From Streptomyces sp. NBC_01481 (GTDB taxonomy: Bacteria; Actinomycetota; Actinomycetes; Streptomycetales; Streptomycetaceae), in the NCBI RefSeq assembly GCF_026339995.1, contig NZ_JAPEPT010000002.1, positions 421,001 to 485,000 of the forward strand: a DNA stretch of 64,000 nt, in the 5' to 3' direction. The notes beneath the pieces were generated by a model, which worked only from the letters and a program-made list of their open reading frames with translations, made no database searches and was not told the origin of the DNA. The position numbers were made by a program, and so were the translations under genes. Of this stretch, positions 9,049-18,778 are shown piece by piece (the first letter of the stretch is position 1; each line of letters opens with the position of its first letter).

Positions 9049-10119
9049 TCAGCCGGAGGCGAGCGCAGGCCCGATCTCCGCCGCGACAGCCTCCGCGATC
9101 TGCGCGGAGTTGAGCGCGGCACCCTTACGCAGATTGTCGCCGCAGACGAAGAGGTCCAGCGCACAGGGGTCGTCCGGAGCCCGCCGCACCCGCCCCACCC
9201 ACGTCGGATCGGTCCCCACCACATCGGCGGGTGTGGGAAAGTCCCCGGCCGCCGGATTGTCGTAGAGCACCACTGCGGGCGAGGTCGCCAGGATCTCGTG
9301 CGCCCGCTCCACTGTGACCTCGCTCTCGAAGCGCGCGTGCACGGCGAGCGAGTGGGTGGTGAGCACCGGTACGCGGACGAACGTCGCCGCCACCCGCAGC
9401 CCCGGCAGATCGAGGATCTTGCGCGTCTCGGCCCGCAGTCCCAGCTCCTCCGAGGACCAGCCGCCCTCCTGGAGGGTCCCGGACCACGGCACCACGTTCA
9501 GCGCCAGCGGTGCCGCGAAGGGCCCGAGCTCGTCGCCCACGGCCCTGCGCACGTCTCCGGGCCGGGCGCCCAGCTCCGTACCGGCCACGAGCGACAGCTG
9601 GGCGCGCAGCGCCGCGACGGCGTCACGTCCCGCGCCGCTGACAGCCTGGTAGGAGGAGACGACCAGTTCGCGCAGCCCGAACTCGGCGTGCAGCGCGCCC
9701 ACCGCCGGAACCATCGCGAGCGTGGTGTCGTGCGGACTCGCGACAATGCCGCGCGGGCGGACCCGTACGGCATGCGGATTGACCTCGGGGACGACCAGTG
9801 GCACATCCGGATCCAGCCGGAAGGCGCCCGAATTGTCCACGACGACCGCACCGTTGGCCGCGGCGATCGGCGCCCACTGCGCGGACACCGCGTCCGGTAC
9901 GAGGAAAAGCGCGACGTCGACGCCCGTCAGTGCCTCTTCGCAGAGCGCGACGACCTCCGTCTCCTCGCCGCGCACGGCCAGCTTGCGGCCGGCCGAGCGC
10001 GGAGAGGCGACCAGCCGTATGTCGCCCCAGACATCCGCGTGCTGCGAAAGGATCTGGAGCATCACCGAGCCGACGGCTCCGGTCGCTCCGACGACCGCGA
10101 GCGTCGGCTTGCGGGTCAT
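9049..10119 (-). CDS. asd: Aspartate-semialdehyde dehydrogenase family protein lacking the catalytic cysteine
   Basis: A 356-residue protein. The N-terminal Rossmann start is [50 protein letters not shown] and the base region [13 protein letters not shown] are all family signatures. The enzyme normally reduces aspartyl phosphate to aspartate semialdehyde for Lys, Met and Thr synthesis. However, the active-site NCTT motif is replaced by HDTT (ASPHDTT, about residues 130-136), so the thiol nucleophile is absent. The gene overlaps ask by ATGA (10116-10119) and is certainly co-expressed. Either it is a degenerate or regulatory paralogue, or it has a changed activity; a second asd would then be required elsewhere. 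Confidence 0.85.
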   Translation of the reverse strand: MTRKPTLAVVGATGAVGSVMLQILSQHADVWGDIRLVASPRSAGRKLAVRGEETEVVALCEEALTGVDVALFLVPDAVSAQWAPIAAANGAVVVDNSGAFRLDPDVPLVVPEVNPHAVRVRPRGIVASPHDTTLAMVPAVGALHAEFGLRELVVSSYQAVSGAGRDAVAALRAQLSLVAGTELGARPGDVRRAVGDELGPFAAPLALNVVPWSGTLQEGGWSSEELGLRAETRKILDLPGLRVAATFVRVPVLTTHSLAVHARFESEVTVERAHEILATSPAVVLYDNPAAGDFPTPADVVGTDPTWVGRVRRAPDDPCALDLFVCGDNLRKGAALNSAQIAEAVAAEIGPALASG

Positions 10120-11387
10120 CGCCCGGTGCCTCCGTAGACGACCGCCTCGTCGGAGTCGGAGTCGAGACCGAAGGCGGTGTGCACGGCGCGCACGGCCTCG
10201 TTGACGTCGTCGGCGCGCGTGACCACCGAGATACGGATCTCCGAGGTGGAGATCAGCTCGATGTTCACGCCCGCGTCGGAGAGCGCCTCGAAGAAGGAGG
10301 CTGTGACGCCGGGGTTGGTCTTCATGCCCGCGCCGACGAGCGAGATCTTGCCGATCTGGTCGTCGTAGCGCAGCGATTCGAAGCCGATCCCGGCCTTCGC
10401 CTTCTCCAGGGCGTCGATGGCCTTGCGGCCGTCCGTCTTGGGGAGGGTGAAGGAGATGTCCGTCAGGGCGGTGGTGGCCGCCGAGACGTTCTGCACGACC
10501 ATGTCGATGTTGATCTCGGCATCGGCGATCGTACGGAAGATGGCCGCGGCCTCGCCCGGCTTGTCCGGCACTCCGACGACCGTGACCTTGGCCTCGGAGA
10601 CGTCATGGGCGACTCCGGAGATGATGGCGTGCTCCACCTGCTGGTCCCCTTGCGGCTCGTTGCTGACCCAGGTGCCGCGCAGCCCCGAGAAGGACGAGCG
10701 GACGTGGATCGGGATGTTGTATCGGCGTGCGTACTCGACGCAACGGTGCAGCAGCACCTTGGAGCCGGAGGCAGCGAGCTCCAGCATGTCCTCGAAGGCG
10801 ATCCAGTCGATCTTCTTCGCCTTCTTCACGACCCGGGGGTCGGCGGTGAAGACGCCGTCGACGTCGGTGTAGATCTCACAGACCTCGGCGTCGAGGGCGG
10901 CGGCCAGGGCGACGGCGGTGGTGTCCGACCCGCCGCGGCCGAGGGTGGTGATGTCCTTCTTGTCCTGGGACACACCCTGGAAGCCCGCCACGATGGCGAT
11001 GTTGCCCTCGTCCAGCGCCGTACGGATCCGGCCCGGCGTCACATCGATGATGCGCGCTTTGTTGTGGACGGAGTCGGTGATGACGCCTGCCTGGCTGCCG
11101 GTGAACGACTGGGCCTCGTGGCCCAGGTTTTTGATCGCCATCGCCAGCAGGGCCATGGAGATCCGCTCTCCGGCGGTCAGCAGCATGTCGAATTCGCGCC
11201 CTGCAGGGATCGGAGATACCTGCTCGGCGAGATCGATCAGCTCGTCCGTCGTGTCGCCCATCGCGGATACCACGACGACCACCTGGTGGCCGTTCTTCTT
11301 GGCATCGACGATTCGCTTGGCGACGCGCTTGATGCCTTCGGCATCGGCAACGGAGGAGCCTCCGTACTTCTGCACGACAAGGCCCAC
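10116..11387 (-). CDS. ask: Aspartate kinase
   Basis: A 423-residue aspartokinase with the N-terminal [14 protein letters not shown] motif, the amino-acid kinase domain to about 245, and two C-terminal ACT domains. The ACT domains contain [17 protein letters not shown] (about 270-286) and [20 protein letters not shown] (about 350-369), which give lysine/threonine feedback control. It phosphorylates L-aspartate, the first step to lysine/diaminopimelate, methionine and threonine. GTG start at 11387 with AGGAG 6 bases upstream. Related genes often contain an internal start giving a separate beta subunit equal to the ACT half; this was not resolved here. It is the first gene of an ask-asd operon. 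Confidence 0.96.
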   Translation of the reverse strand: MGLVVQKYGGSSVADAEGIKRVAKRIVDAKKNGHQVVVVVSAMGDTTDELIDLAEQVSPIPAGREFDMLLTAGERISMALLAMAIKNLGHEAQSFTGSQAGVITDSVHNKARIIDVTPGRIRTALDEGNIAIVAGFQGVSQDKKDITTLGRGGSDTTAVALAAALDAEVCEIYTDVDGVFTADPRVVKKAKKIDWIAFEDMLELAASGSKVLLHRCVEYARRYNIPIHVRSSFSGLRGTWVSNEPQGDQQVEHAIISGVAHDVSEAKVTVVGVPDKPGEAAAIFRTIADAEINIDMVVQNVSAATTALTDISFTLPKTDGRKAIDALEKAKAGIGFESLRYDDQIGKISLVGAGMKTNPGVTASFFEALSDAGVNIELISTSEIRISVVTRADDVNEAVRAVHTAFGLDSDSDEAVVYGGTGR

Positions 11388-11631
11388 GTGCGCTCCTCGC
11401 TCAGTCCGTTTCGTTCCGCACTACTGCGGTCGGCTCAGTCTAACGAACGGCCGGACTCCCACCCGGTGCTGTCACATCGTGAGATGTCCCGCTCACCACG
11501 TGATCATCAGGAAGGGGCACGGCCGCTCGGACCGACTCCTGCCCCGCCTGATGCGCGCTACGCGAGGTGTGGGCCGGGTCACACCCCGGGCCGGTGCGGG
11601 GAGGCCGCTCCCCGGCCACCGCGGAGAGCCC

Positions 11632-12291
11632 TCAGGTGGCCGTACGCAGGCCCAGCGGGCCCGCGATCTCCTGCGCCATCACCTTGCCGGCCTCCTCGGC
11701 CAGCGCGTCCTCAGCAAGGTCCTCGTCCGTGTCCAGGCCGTCCAGCTCCTCCAGCGGCTGGTCCAGCCTGACGTGGGCGACCAGCGACTGCAGCGCCCGC
11801 AGTGTCGCGGAGGCGGTCGGGCCCCAGTTGGAGAAGTACGAGAACTGCCACCACCACAGCGCCTCGCTCGTGCGGCCCGCACGGTAGTGGGCCAGGCCGT
11901 GGCGCAGGTCGGTGACGATGTCCGCGAGGTTGTCGGAGATCCGGGAGGCGACCGGGGCCTTGCGCGGCTCGTACGGGTCGAAGACCTCGGAGAAGACGTC
12001 GACCGGGTCGAGCAGCACGGCGAAGCGCTCGCGCAGGTCGTCGACGTCCACGTCGGGGCCGGTGTCCGGTTCGTACCGCTCGTCCGGAATGATGTCCTCG
12101 TGCGCGCCCAGCCGGCCGCCCGTCAGCAGGAGTTGGGAGACCTCCAGCAGCAGGAAGGGCACCGCGCTGTCCGGCTCGTCGCCCTTCGCGACTTCCGTGG
12201 TCGCGACGATGAAGGACTCGATCGAGTCGGCGATCTGGACCGCGAAACTGTCCGGGTCCTGATTGACGGCGTGCAGATTGGCGTCAGACAT
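11632..12291 (-). CDS. DUF5063 domain protein
   Basis: A 219-residue, acidic, mainly alpha-helical cytoplasmic protein. The central segment [20 protein letters not shown] followed by [20 protein letters not shown] is the conserved core of DUF5063, whose function is unknown. The ATG at 12291 overlaps the 3' end of recR by 8 bp (12284-12291), so it is translated from the recR mRNA. Conservation of this placement suggests a link to the RecR/YbaB group, but nothing in the sequence shows a catalytic site. Confidence 0.85.
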   Translation of the reverse strand: MSDANLHAVNQDPDSFAVQIADSIESFIVATTEVAKGDEPDSAVPFLLLEVSQLLLTGGRLGAHEDIIPDERYEPDTGPDVDVDDLRERFAVLLDPVDVFSEVFDPYEPRKAPVASRISDNLADIVTDLRHGLAHYRAGRTSEALWWWQFSYFSNWGPTASATLRALQSLVAHVRLDQPLEELDGLDTDEDLAEDALAEEAGKVMAQEIAGPLGLRTAT

Positions 12292-12883
12292 CGAGAAGTC
12301 GTCTCCCCTCGAAGGCACGCCCCAGCGTGACCTCGTCGGCGTATTCCAAGTCTCCCCCCACGGGCAGACCGCTGGCCAGTCTTGTGACCTTCAGGCCCAT
12401 CGGCTTGATCATGCGCGCCAGGTACGTGGCAGTGGCTTCGCCCTCGAGATTGGGATCCGTGGCGATGATCAGCTCCGTGATCGTGCCGTCCGCGAGGCGG
12501 GCCAGCAGCTCACGGATCCGCAGGTCGTCGGGGCCGACGCCCTCGATGGGGCTGATGGCCCCGCCGAGCACGTGGTAGCGGCCCCGGAACTCCCGGGTCC
12601 GCTCGATCGCGACGACGTCCTTCGGTTCCTCCACCGCGCAGATGACCGAGTGGTCGCGGCGCGGGTCACGGCAGATGTTGCACTGTTCCTGCTGCGCGAC
12701 ATTGCCGCACACCGCACAGAAGCGGACCTTGTCCTTCACCTCGAGCAGCGCGTGGGCGAGCCGGCGTACGTCGGTCGGCTCGGCCTGGAGGATGTGGAAG
12801 GCGATCCGCTGCGCGCTCTTGGGACCGACGCCGGGCAGCCTGCCCAGTTCGTCGATGAGGTCCTGAACCACGCCTTCGTACAA
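12284..12883 (-). CDS. recR: Recombination mediator RecR
   Basis: A 199-residue protein of normal RecR length. Domains in order are the helix-hairpin-helix ([17 protein letters not shown], about 15-31), a C4 zinc finger ([18 protein letters not shown], about 57-74) and a Toprim domain ([15 protein letters not shown] and [18 protein letters not shown]). RecR acts with RecO and RecF to load RecA onto SSB-coated gaps. The start is TTG at 12883 with GAGAGG 7 bases upstream. It is the middle gene of ybaB-recR-DUF5063. Confidence 0.96.
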   Translation of the reverse strand: MYEGVVQDLIDELGRLPGVGPKSAQRIAFHILQAEPTDVRRLAHALLEVKDKVRFCAVCGNVAQQEQCNICRDPRRDHSVICAVEEPKDVVAIERTREFRGRYHVLGGAISPIEGVGPDDLRIRELLARLADGTITELIIATDPNLEGEATATYLARMIKPMGLKVTRLASGLPVGGDLEYADEVTLGRAFEGRRLLDV

Positions 12884-12938
12884 CGGAACGCCTCTCGTGG
12901 AGTGCTGTGGTGCTTACGGTAGTTGGTGCGCCTGCGCC

Positions 12939-13274
12939 TTAGAAGGGCAGGCCCGGCATGCCGCCCAGGCCCTGGGCGAGCGGGCCGAGCTTCTCCTGCT
13001 GAAGCTGCTGCGCGTTCTCGTTCGCGGCCTGGACGGCGGCGACGACCAGATCCGCGAGGGTCTCGGTGTCGTCGGGGTCGACGGCCTCGGGGTCGATGAC
13101 GAGGCCTCGCAGCTCGCCGGAGCCGGTGACGGTGGCTCTCACCAGGCCGCCGCCCGCCTGACCGTCGACCTCGGTCTGTGCCAGCTCTTCCTGGGCCTGC
13201 GCGAGATCCTGCTGCATCTTCTGGGCCTGCTGGAGGAGCTGCTGCATATTGGGCTGGCCACCACCGGGAATCAC
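12939..13274 (-). CDS. YbaB/EbfC nucleoid-associated protein
   Basis: A 111-residue protein with the coiled [20 protein letters not shown] helix and the central [20 protein letters not shown] beta hairpin of the YbaB/EbfC family. These dimeric proteins bind DNA with low specificity. I chose GTG 13274 because it has AGGAG immediately upstream and gives the conserved start [12 protein letters not shown]; an ATG 15 bases earlier would put the ribosome site inside the gene. It lies 55 bp upstream of recR on the same strand, an arrangement found in many bacteria. Confidence 0.92.
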   Translation of the reverse strand: MIPGGGQPNMQQLLQQAQKMQQDLAQAQEELAQTEVDGQAGGGLVRATVTGSGELRGLVIDPEAVDPDDTETLADLVVAAVQAANENAQQLQQEKLGPLAQGLGGMPGLPF

Positions 13275-13518
13275 GGTCACTCCTGGCATTTCGACGACGA
13301 ATATTCGGTAAGGCGAGCCTACGTGCTCGCCGGGCGGCTCGCCCCACCCTGCGGTGACCAACTCTTTCGAGTGAGTGGGCGCGCACACCCTTAGCTGATC
13401 AAGGACCTCTTGTGGGCGGAAATATCGGTATTTCTGGCGCACAGCCCACCATTCGGCGGTAGGAAGGGCATGCGCATCAGAATGCACGCGCGCACCGTAT
13501 GTACACGCAGTGTTACGT

Positions 13519-13551
13519 CGTTCCACCTCGTTCCACCTCGTTCCACGTCGT
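13519..13551. repeat. Three-copy 10-bp tandem repeat upstream of the SLATT gene
   Basis: The unit TCGTTCCACC (last base variable) is repeated three times in tandem, ending 14 bp before the GTG of the SLATT-domain gene and just before its AGAGGAG ribosome site. A 10-bp period puts every copy on the same face of the helix, which suits cooperative protein binding. A fourth partial copy (TTACGTCG) precedes it. Confidence 0.7.
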
Positions 13552-13565
13552 AGAGGAGTGCACCG

Positions 13566-14300
13566 GTGAGCCAGCCGGACATGCAGCCCGGGGGGCCGGC
13601 CCGGGGCGAGCGCGGCGAGGCGCCGCGCCGTGACCTGGCCGGGAGGCCGTTTCCGCTCGGCGACTGGGGAGAACCGGCGGAGCGCCTCGACGAGCTGTAC
13701 CGGTGGGTCGAGGCGGGCGCGCTGCGTACGGCTCAGTGGTATCTGGTGGACCGCGTGTGGAAACGCCGGGCGGCGCGGGTGCTGCGCATCGGCACGGCTC
13801 TGGGCGTGATCGCCGGGGCCGTGCTCCCCCTCCTGGAGGTGACTGGCGTACGGGACGGGACGTCGAGGTGGGGGTATCTGTCGCTGCTGCTGGGAGCGGC
13901 ATGCCTGGCGTGCGACCGGTACTTCGGCCTGACGTCGGGCTGGATAAGGAACGTCGCCACGGCGCAGGCGGTGCAGCGCAAGCTGCTGGGGCTGCAGTTC
14001 GACTGGGCGTCGGAGTGCGTACGGGAGGTGCTGGGCCCGGCGGAGGGCACGGCGAGCGAGGCGACGGAGAGGTGCCTGGGGGTACTGCGGCGGTTCACGG
14101 AGGACGTCGCGGAGCTGGTGCGGGCGGAGACGTCGGACTGGATGGTGGAGTTCGGCTCGGGCCCGGCGCCGCTGGTGATGCAGTCGACGGGGGCGGCGCC
14201 GGGGCGGGGGGTGGAGGGGCACCCGTCGGGTCGGGTGCCGTTGCCGCCGGGGGCGCGGCCGAACATGCCGCGACAGCGACCGCCGGAGGCGCCGCGCTGA
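13566..14300 (+). CDS. SLATT-domain two-helix membrane protein
   Basis: A 244-residue protein. The N-terminal half contains a helical segment ([20 protein letters not shown]) leading into two transmembrane helices, [20 protein letters not shown] (about 73-92) and [19 protein letters not shown] (about 104-122), then a helical cytoplasmic domain and a Pro-rich tail. This layout matches the SLATT domain, predicted in comparative genomics to be a pore-forming effector of nucleotide-signal conflict systems. No nucleotidyltransferase or SLOG gene is adjacent, so here it is an orphan; a housekeeping membrane role is equally possible. GTG start, AGAGGAG upstream. Confidence 0.7.
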   Translation: MSQPDMQPGGPARGERGEAPRRDLAGRPFPLGDWGEPAERLDELYRWVEAGALRTAQWYLVDRVWKRRAARVLRIGTALGVIAGAVLPLLEVTGVRDGTSRWGYLSLLLGAACLACDRYFGLTSGWIRNVATAQAVQRKLLGLQFDWASECVREVLGPAEGTASEATERCLGVLRRFTEDVAELVRAETSDWMVEFGSGPAPLVMQSTGAAPGRGVEGHPSGRVPLPPGARPNMPRQRPPEAPR

Positions 14301-14360
14301 GGCGGCGGCCCGCGGGACCGTTCGCGGACTTGGGGCTCCCCCCGGACCCCGCGCTCGGAC

Positions 14361-14447
14361 CCGGACGCCAGGGCCGGACGCCAGGGCCGGACGCCGTGGC
14401 TCCGACCCGGGCCCCCGCGCCAACTCACCGGACTTCGTCCGGCGGAG
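14361..14447. repeat. 13-bp tandem repeat and palindrome between convergent genes
   Basis: CCGGACGCCAGGG is repeated three times (14361-14399, last copy with changes), followed by a short perfect palindrome, CCGGAC-TTC-GTCCGG (14428-14442). The block lies between the convergent SLATT and methyltransferase genes and probably terminates one or both. Confidence 0.6.
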
Positions 14448-14523
14448 CCCCCGGACCCCGGGAAGCGGCGGTTTCGTGCCGCATTGCGGCTCGGCTTCCG
14501 CCCCCCGGGGCCAGGGGTAGAAG

Positions 14524-15465
14524 CTAACGGCGGGACGTGATCGCCCTCGTCACGATCGGGGGCAGCAGGTCCTTCGCCAGGCGGCGGGCGCGGGACGGGC
14601 GGCGGCGTGGTGCCGCGGCTGGCGCGACGGCGGGCACGGGCGCGGGTGCGGCCGGCTCGGGCTTCGGGGACGGCGTGTGGCGGGACTTCGGGTGCGGCGG
14701 CACCTCCGCCTTGTTGCCCTTGATGCGGATCAGCGGCAGGCCCGCCACGTCCTCCACCCCGTGCCACAGGTCCGTACGCGACTCCAGCCACGTCAGCAGC
14801 GCCTCGCGTGCCGGTGCCGGGTCGCCCCACGTGCCGTACAGCTTCGTGCCCGTGATCACGATCGGCTTCAGACTCGACGTGGCCACCGCGCCCCACACCG
14901 CGGCCGAGACCCCGGGGCAGTGTTCCGCGCGGAAGTCGTCGAAGGACACGATGCCCTCCGGCTGCAGCAGCGTCTTCGCCGCCTCGATGTCGCCGTGCAC
15001 ATGCTCGTACAGATGCGACGCGTCGACATGCACGAAGCGGCAGCTCCCCGCGCTCACCCGCGAGGTGATCACGGAGGTCGGTGCCTGCACCATCGTGGGC
15101 AGTTCGTCGTGGAACGACAGATAGTTGGCCTCGAAAGCCCGCCTCGTCAGCGTCGAGTACGACCGGTCCATCTCCGCGCTGTTGGAGTCGTCCGGTGCCG
15201 GCGAGTCCCACAGGTCGCAGACCGTGAACTCCTCTCCCTCCCGCAGATAGTCGGCCGTGAAGATCGCGCTCTTGCCCAGGTACGCGCCGAGCTCGAGCAG
15301 ATCCCCTCTCCCGTCCGGATCCGTGTCCCGCTGATAGGACAGGAACCAGTCGAAGAGCAGCTGGTCCACGGGCCAGAACCAGCCCTTGACGTCCGCGAAG
15401 CGCGTGGGCCGGGGGAGCGCTTCGTCCGCGATCTCCCCCGTCGCCGGGGTACTCGTCTGTGACAT
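14524..15465 (-). CDS. Class I SAM-dependent methyltransferase (Methyltransf_24 type)
   Basis: A 313-residue protein. Motif I is [19 protein letters not shown] (about 56-74). [20 protein letters not shown] (about 143-162), containing the family's metal/acceptor aspartate and histidine, and GIVSFDDF follow, as in O-methyltransferases of the cephalosporin-hydroxylase/rhamnosyl-O-methyltransferase group. The last 65 residues are a Pro/Ala/Arg-rich tail with no fold. It may modify a polysaccharide or secondary metabolite. It is followed by a gene of unknown function and a glycosyltransferase on the same strand, which is compatible with a sugar target. Confidence 0.8.
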   Translation of the reverse strand: MSQTSTPATGEIADEALPRPTRFADVKGWFWPVDQLLFDWFLSYQRDTDPDGRGDLLELGAYLGKSAIFTADYLREGEEFTVCDLWDSPAPDDSNSAEMDRSYSTLTRRAFEANYLSFHDELPTMVQAPTSVITSRVSAGSCRFVHVDASHLYEHVHGDIEAAKTLLQPEGIVSFDDFRAEHCPGVSAAVWGAVATSSLKPIVITGTKLYGTWGDPAPAREALLTWLESRTDLWHGVEDVAGLPLIRIKGNKAEVPPHPKSRHTPSPKPEPAAPAPVPAVAPAAAPRRRPSRARRLAKDLLPPIVTRAITSRR

Positions 15466-15538
15466 GCACCGGTCCTACCGGGCGGACATGTCCCGGAGCT
15501 TAAGGACGCGCGTTCAGCGGATGTGCGCAGGATGTGCG

Positions 15539-16189
15539 TCAGCTGAAAATGATCATTGAGCCCTGGCCGAGGCTGCGCGTCGCCGCCGCGTGCAGCCCGA
15601 GCCACACGTGCCGTTCCCGCGCGAAAGGGCTCTCGTCGTACGGAATCGGCCCGGCCGGTTCCTCCAGCGACGTCGGCCGGTCCGGCGGCCGCGGTGCCTC
15701 GGGCGGGTTCGCCGGGTCGATACCGATCGACGGCGCGACGAACTCCAGCTCCCGCAGCAGACCCTGCGTGGAGCCAAGCGGACCGCCCCCGGCGAGCAGT
15801 TCGTCGTTGAACAGCGGCGAGGTGAAGTCGACGGGAACGTACGCCCCTGCGTGGTCGTAGTGCCAGACCAGATGCGACTGCTGTGCCGTCGCCTCGAACA
15901 TCTCCAGCAACTGCTCGTAGTCACCGCCCAGTTCGTCCACCGGGGTCACCGCGAGCCCGCACAGCTGCAGCAGGTAGGCACGCCGCAGGAAGTGCAGCGC
16001 GTCGTAGTCGAAGCCCGCGACCGGCGCCACATCCCCGGACAGGCCGGGCATGTACGCGAAGACGGGGACGGTCGGCAGTCCGGCGTCGGTCAGTGCCTTG
16101 TCGTAGGCGGCGATCTCTTCGGCGAAGGGGTTGTCGGGGCTGTGGCACAGCACGTCGACGAGGGGGACCAGCCACAGGTCACAGGCCAA
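15539..16189 (-). CDS. Conserved protein of unknown function
   Basis: I do not recognise a named family. The protein is about 216 residues, soluble and acidic. Conserved-looking stretches are VDVLCHSPDNPFAEE, VPVFAYMPGLSGDVAP, FDYDALHFLRRAYLLQLCGL and ERHVWLGLHAAATRSL. The start is uncertain: the TTG at 16189 precedes the conserved part, but the frame stays open to 16270 through the 12-bp repeat, where it would encode a Thr-Leu-Cys-Pro repeat of doubtful reality. It lies between a methyltransferase gene and a glycosyltransferase gene, all on the minus strand. Confidence 0.7.
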   Translation of the reverse strand: MACDLWLVPLVDVLCHSPDNPFAEEIAAYDKALTDAGLPTVPVFAYMPGLSGDVAPVAGFDYDALHFLRRAYLLQLCGLAVTPVDELGGDYEQLLEMFEATAQQSHLVWHYDHAGAYVPVDFTSPLFNDELLAGGGPLGSTQGLLRELEFVAPSIGIDPANPPEAPRPPDRPTSLEEPAGPIPYDESPFARERHVWLGLHAAATRSLGQGSMIIFS

Positions 16190-16211
16190 GGGAAGGCTCG
16201 CTCTCCAGGGT

Positions 16212-16295
16212 GTCGGGCACAGGGTCGGGCACAAGGTCGGGCAAAGGGTCGGTCGAACGATCAGGCACAAGATCGGGAACAGGGTCGGGCACGGA
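16212..16295. repeat. Seven-copy 12-bp tandem repeat
   Basis: The unit GTCGGGCACAGG is repeated seven times without gaps (84 bp), with units 4-6 diverged. It lies just downstream of the glycosyltransferase stop and just upstream of, or in, the 5' end of the next minus-strand gene. Because 12 is a multiple of 3, every frame gives a four-residue peptide repeat (for example VPDP/VPDL in one minus frame). See the findings. Confidence 0.85.
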
Positions 16296-16339
16296 CGGGA
16301 CAGCGTAGTGGCAGGGACACGTTCGGCGAAGGGTGCCGG

Positions 16340-18778
16340 TCAGCTGTCTGTCCGAACCGAGTCCTTCGGGTCCCGCACATCCCATACCCACACGCCGCCC
16401 ACCCGCTTCCCCGGGCGCCCGAGCAGTTTCTCCACGGTCGCATACAGGGCCGCGTCGTTGTACTGCGGCTCCAGCACCACGAGTCCCGCCTTCCACGCCG
16501 CCAGGTCGGAGCGCGCCTGCGCCTGCCAGTTCGGGCCGATGGTGGGCACGCGCCCGCTGTTGCGCACCTCGTTGAGGAGGTTGGAGGTGTGCCGCGGCGT
16601 CGCGCCGTAGATGCCGATGCGGTCCGGCCCCCACGGCCCGTTGAAATAGCCGCCCGCGACCCGGAAACCGAGGCCGGTCGCCGACTGCCAGTGCAGGGCC
16701 TCCGCGCTGCCGGGATTGGGCAGCGGCACCGTGACGACCGACTCGCCCTCGCCGAGGTACGAGCGGTACATGCCCTGCGTGATGAACTCCGGGACCTGCG
16801 AGCGCTCCCGCACCGGATACGGCGTCGGCAGCACCGGCAGCAGCGCCGCCGCCACCGCCGCGAGGCCCACCACCTGGTTGACCCGGTCCCTCGTCACCAC
16901 GAGCCGGTCGGCGGCGAGCGCGATCAGAACGCCCAGCACCGGGGCGCAGATCAGCGCCACCCGCGACTCGATGACCGACTCGAAGAGCGGCTGATGGGCC
17001 AGCGCACGCCACGGGCCGGTGAGCACGGTGTCCGTGTACGGGATGCGGAACTTCGGCCCGAGCGAGAGGAACGCCGCGGCAAGACCCGTAAAGGCAAGCG
17101 CCTTGACCAGTGCGAGCCGCCACAGCCGCACCACGATCGCCACGGCGAGCGCGATCAGCGGCCAGCCGTAGAAGGCGTTCTGCTCGGTGCGGTTCAGCGC
17201 GAGCGGGTCGGCACCCTCGTCGGAGCCCGCGAGTGAACGGCCCGCGAACTCCAGGAAAGCCAGCGGGCTGTTGCCCGCGTTGTCGCCGTGCAGCACGCTC
17301 TTGTAGCTCTGCGGGCCGAAGAACTGCCAGCCCAGCGGGAAGGCGATCAGCGGCAGACAGACCGCGGCCGCGACGGCGAGCCCGCGCAGCAGCGGCCGCC
17401 GGGCCGCCTGCGCCACATCGCGGCGCGCGAGCGCGTACGAGAGCGCGAAGAGCAGCATGCCCACCACCGCGAGCAGCAACGGCTCCTCGCCGAGGAAGAT
17501 CTGATACGTCGCGAACAGGCCCAGCAGCACCCCGTCGCGTACGACATTGCGCCCCTCGCACAGCCGCAGTGCCCGGTCGATGATCACCGGAATCATGAAC
17601 AGCACAAGGAAGTTGGGGTGTGCGTTGCCGTGCGAGATCATCGGCGGCGCGAAGGCGGCGAAGGCCGCGCCGAACGCGGCCGCCCACCGGTTGGTCACCA
17701 GCCGCCGGGCGATCAGCCAGTACCAGGCGCCGGCGGTCGCCGCGAGCCCGAGCGTGAGCACCAGCGCCCAGGTGACGGTCGGGCCGAACAGCAGCGTGAC
17801 GGGGGCGAGGGGGACGGACAGTCCGAACATGACGGTGTTCGCCATCAGGTTCACGCCGTCCGGAAAGCCCTGGAGCGTGGTGAAGAGGGGATTTCGCAGA
17901 TGCGCGACATTGTCGGCGGTGACCGCGAAGAACCACTCCCACTGGTTCTGGTCCTGCCCCGAGTCGGCGAGATAGCCCCGGTCGAGGTCCGCCCACAGAT
18001 TCTTGTAGAGCAGTACGGACGCGAGGACGAAGAGCCCGACGACGGCCAGGTCGACGCGGCGTACGGCACGGGCGCGCAGTCTGAGCAGCTCCAGCAGCAC
18101 CCTGCCGTAGTCCAGCGGTCTGACCTTGGAGCCCTCCTGGTGCGACCAGCGCACCGGAACCTCCGTCACCGGCCAGCCCGCGCGCCGGAAGAAGCGCAGT
18201 ATCTCGACGTCGATCCCCCACCCGTCGAGCCGCGAGTCGGCGAAGGCGGCACGCGCCCTGTCGCCGTCGAAAAGCTTGAAGCCGCACTGGGTGTCATGGA
18301 TGCCGGGCACGGCGACGGCACGTATGAGGCGGTTGCCCATCCGGCCCATCCATTCGCGCAGCGGGCGCTGGTGCACCTCGATGTGCGAGTCGGGGTGCGC
18401 GCGCGAGCCGATCGCCGCCGCGCTGTCCTCGGCCGCGAGTTGCTTGTCGAGACGGTCCAGTTCCTCTATGGGAGTCGCGAGGTCGGCGTCCGTGATCAGG
18501 ACGCGCCGGCCGTACGAGGCGAGCACGCCCAGGCGCAGGGCACTGCCCTTGCCGCGGTTGCCGTTGCCGCTGACGAGCTGGATGCGCGGCTCATCGGCCG
18601 CGGCCTCCTTGGCTATTTGGGCGGTGGCGTCGGTGGAGCCGTCGTCGACGACGATCAGCTCCCAGTCGCCCCAGCGGCCGGGCTCCGCGCGCAGATGGGC
18701 GCAGATCGCGTCCAGGGTCGGACGCAGCCGCCCCTCCTCGTTGTACGCCGGGACGACGACGCTCAGATCCACGCTCAC
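16340..18778 (-). CDS. GT2 glycosyltransferase fused to a large multi-pass membrane domain
   Basis: An 812-residue protein. Residues 1-235 form a family-2 glycosyltransferase of the dolichyl-phosphate-glucose synthase type (SVVVPAYNEEGRL, IVVDDGSTDAT, VLITDADLATPIEELDRL, HDTQCGFKLFD). The rest has about ten or more hydrophobic helices followed by an extracytoplasmic C-terminal domain (about 680-812, YGATPRHTSNLLNE), resembling GT-C/YfhO-like transferases. It may make a polyprenyl-linked sugar and transfer it to an outside acceptor. GTG start at 18778 overlaps the GntR stop by 4 bp (GTGA), so the regulator and enzyme are translated as a unit. Confidence 0.85.
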   Translation of the reverse strand: MSVDLSVVVPAYNEEGRLRPTLDAICAHLRAEPGRWGDWELIVVDDGSTDATAQIAKEAAADEPRIQLVSGNGNRGKGSALRLGVLASYGRRVLITDADLATPIEELDRLDKQLAAEDSAAAIGSRAHPDSHIEVHQRPLREWMGRMGNRLIRAVAVPGIHDTQCGFKLFDGDRARAAFADSRLDGWGIDVEILRFFRRAGWPVTEVPVRWSHQEGSKVRPLDYGRVLLELLRLRARAVRRVDLAVVGLFVLASVLLYKNLWADLDRGYLADSGQDQNQWEWFFAVTADNVAHLRNPLFTTLQGFPDGVNLMANTVMFGLSVPLAPVTLLFGPTVTWALVLTLGLAATAGAWYWLIARRLVTNRWAAAFGAAFAAFAPPMISHGNAHPNFLVLFMIPVIIDRALRLCEGRNVVRDGVLLGLFATYQIFLGEEPLLLAVVGMLLFALSYALARRDVAQAARRPLLRGLAVAAAVCLPLIAFPLGWQFFGPQSYKSVLHGDNAGNSPLAFLEFAGRSLAGSDEGADPLALNRTEQNAFYGWPLIALAVAIVVRLWRLALVKALAFTGLAAAFLSLGPKFRIPYTDTVLTGPWRALAHQPLFESVIESRVALICAPVLGVLIALAADRLVVTRDRVNQVVGLAAVAAALLPVLPTPYPVRERSQVPEFITQGMYRSYLGEGESVVTVPLPNPGSAEALHWQSATGLGFRVAGGYFNGPWGPDRIGIYGATPRHTSNLLNEVRNSGRVPTIGPNWQAQARSDLAAWKAGLVVLEPQYNDAALYATVEKLLGRPGKRVGGVWVWDVRDPKDSVRTDS

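Noticed and set aside
9798..11771. Long plus-strand frame across ask
   Set aside because: It is antisense to a clear aspartokinase gene, has Arg/Asp-rich nonsense composition and no ribosome site: a normal high-GC mirror frame.
16179..16292. 37-codon VPDP/VPDL repeat reading frame
   Set aside because: It is a product of the 12-bp repeat with no ribosome site; recorded only as part of the repeat finding.
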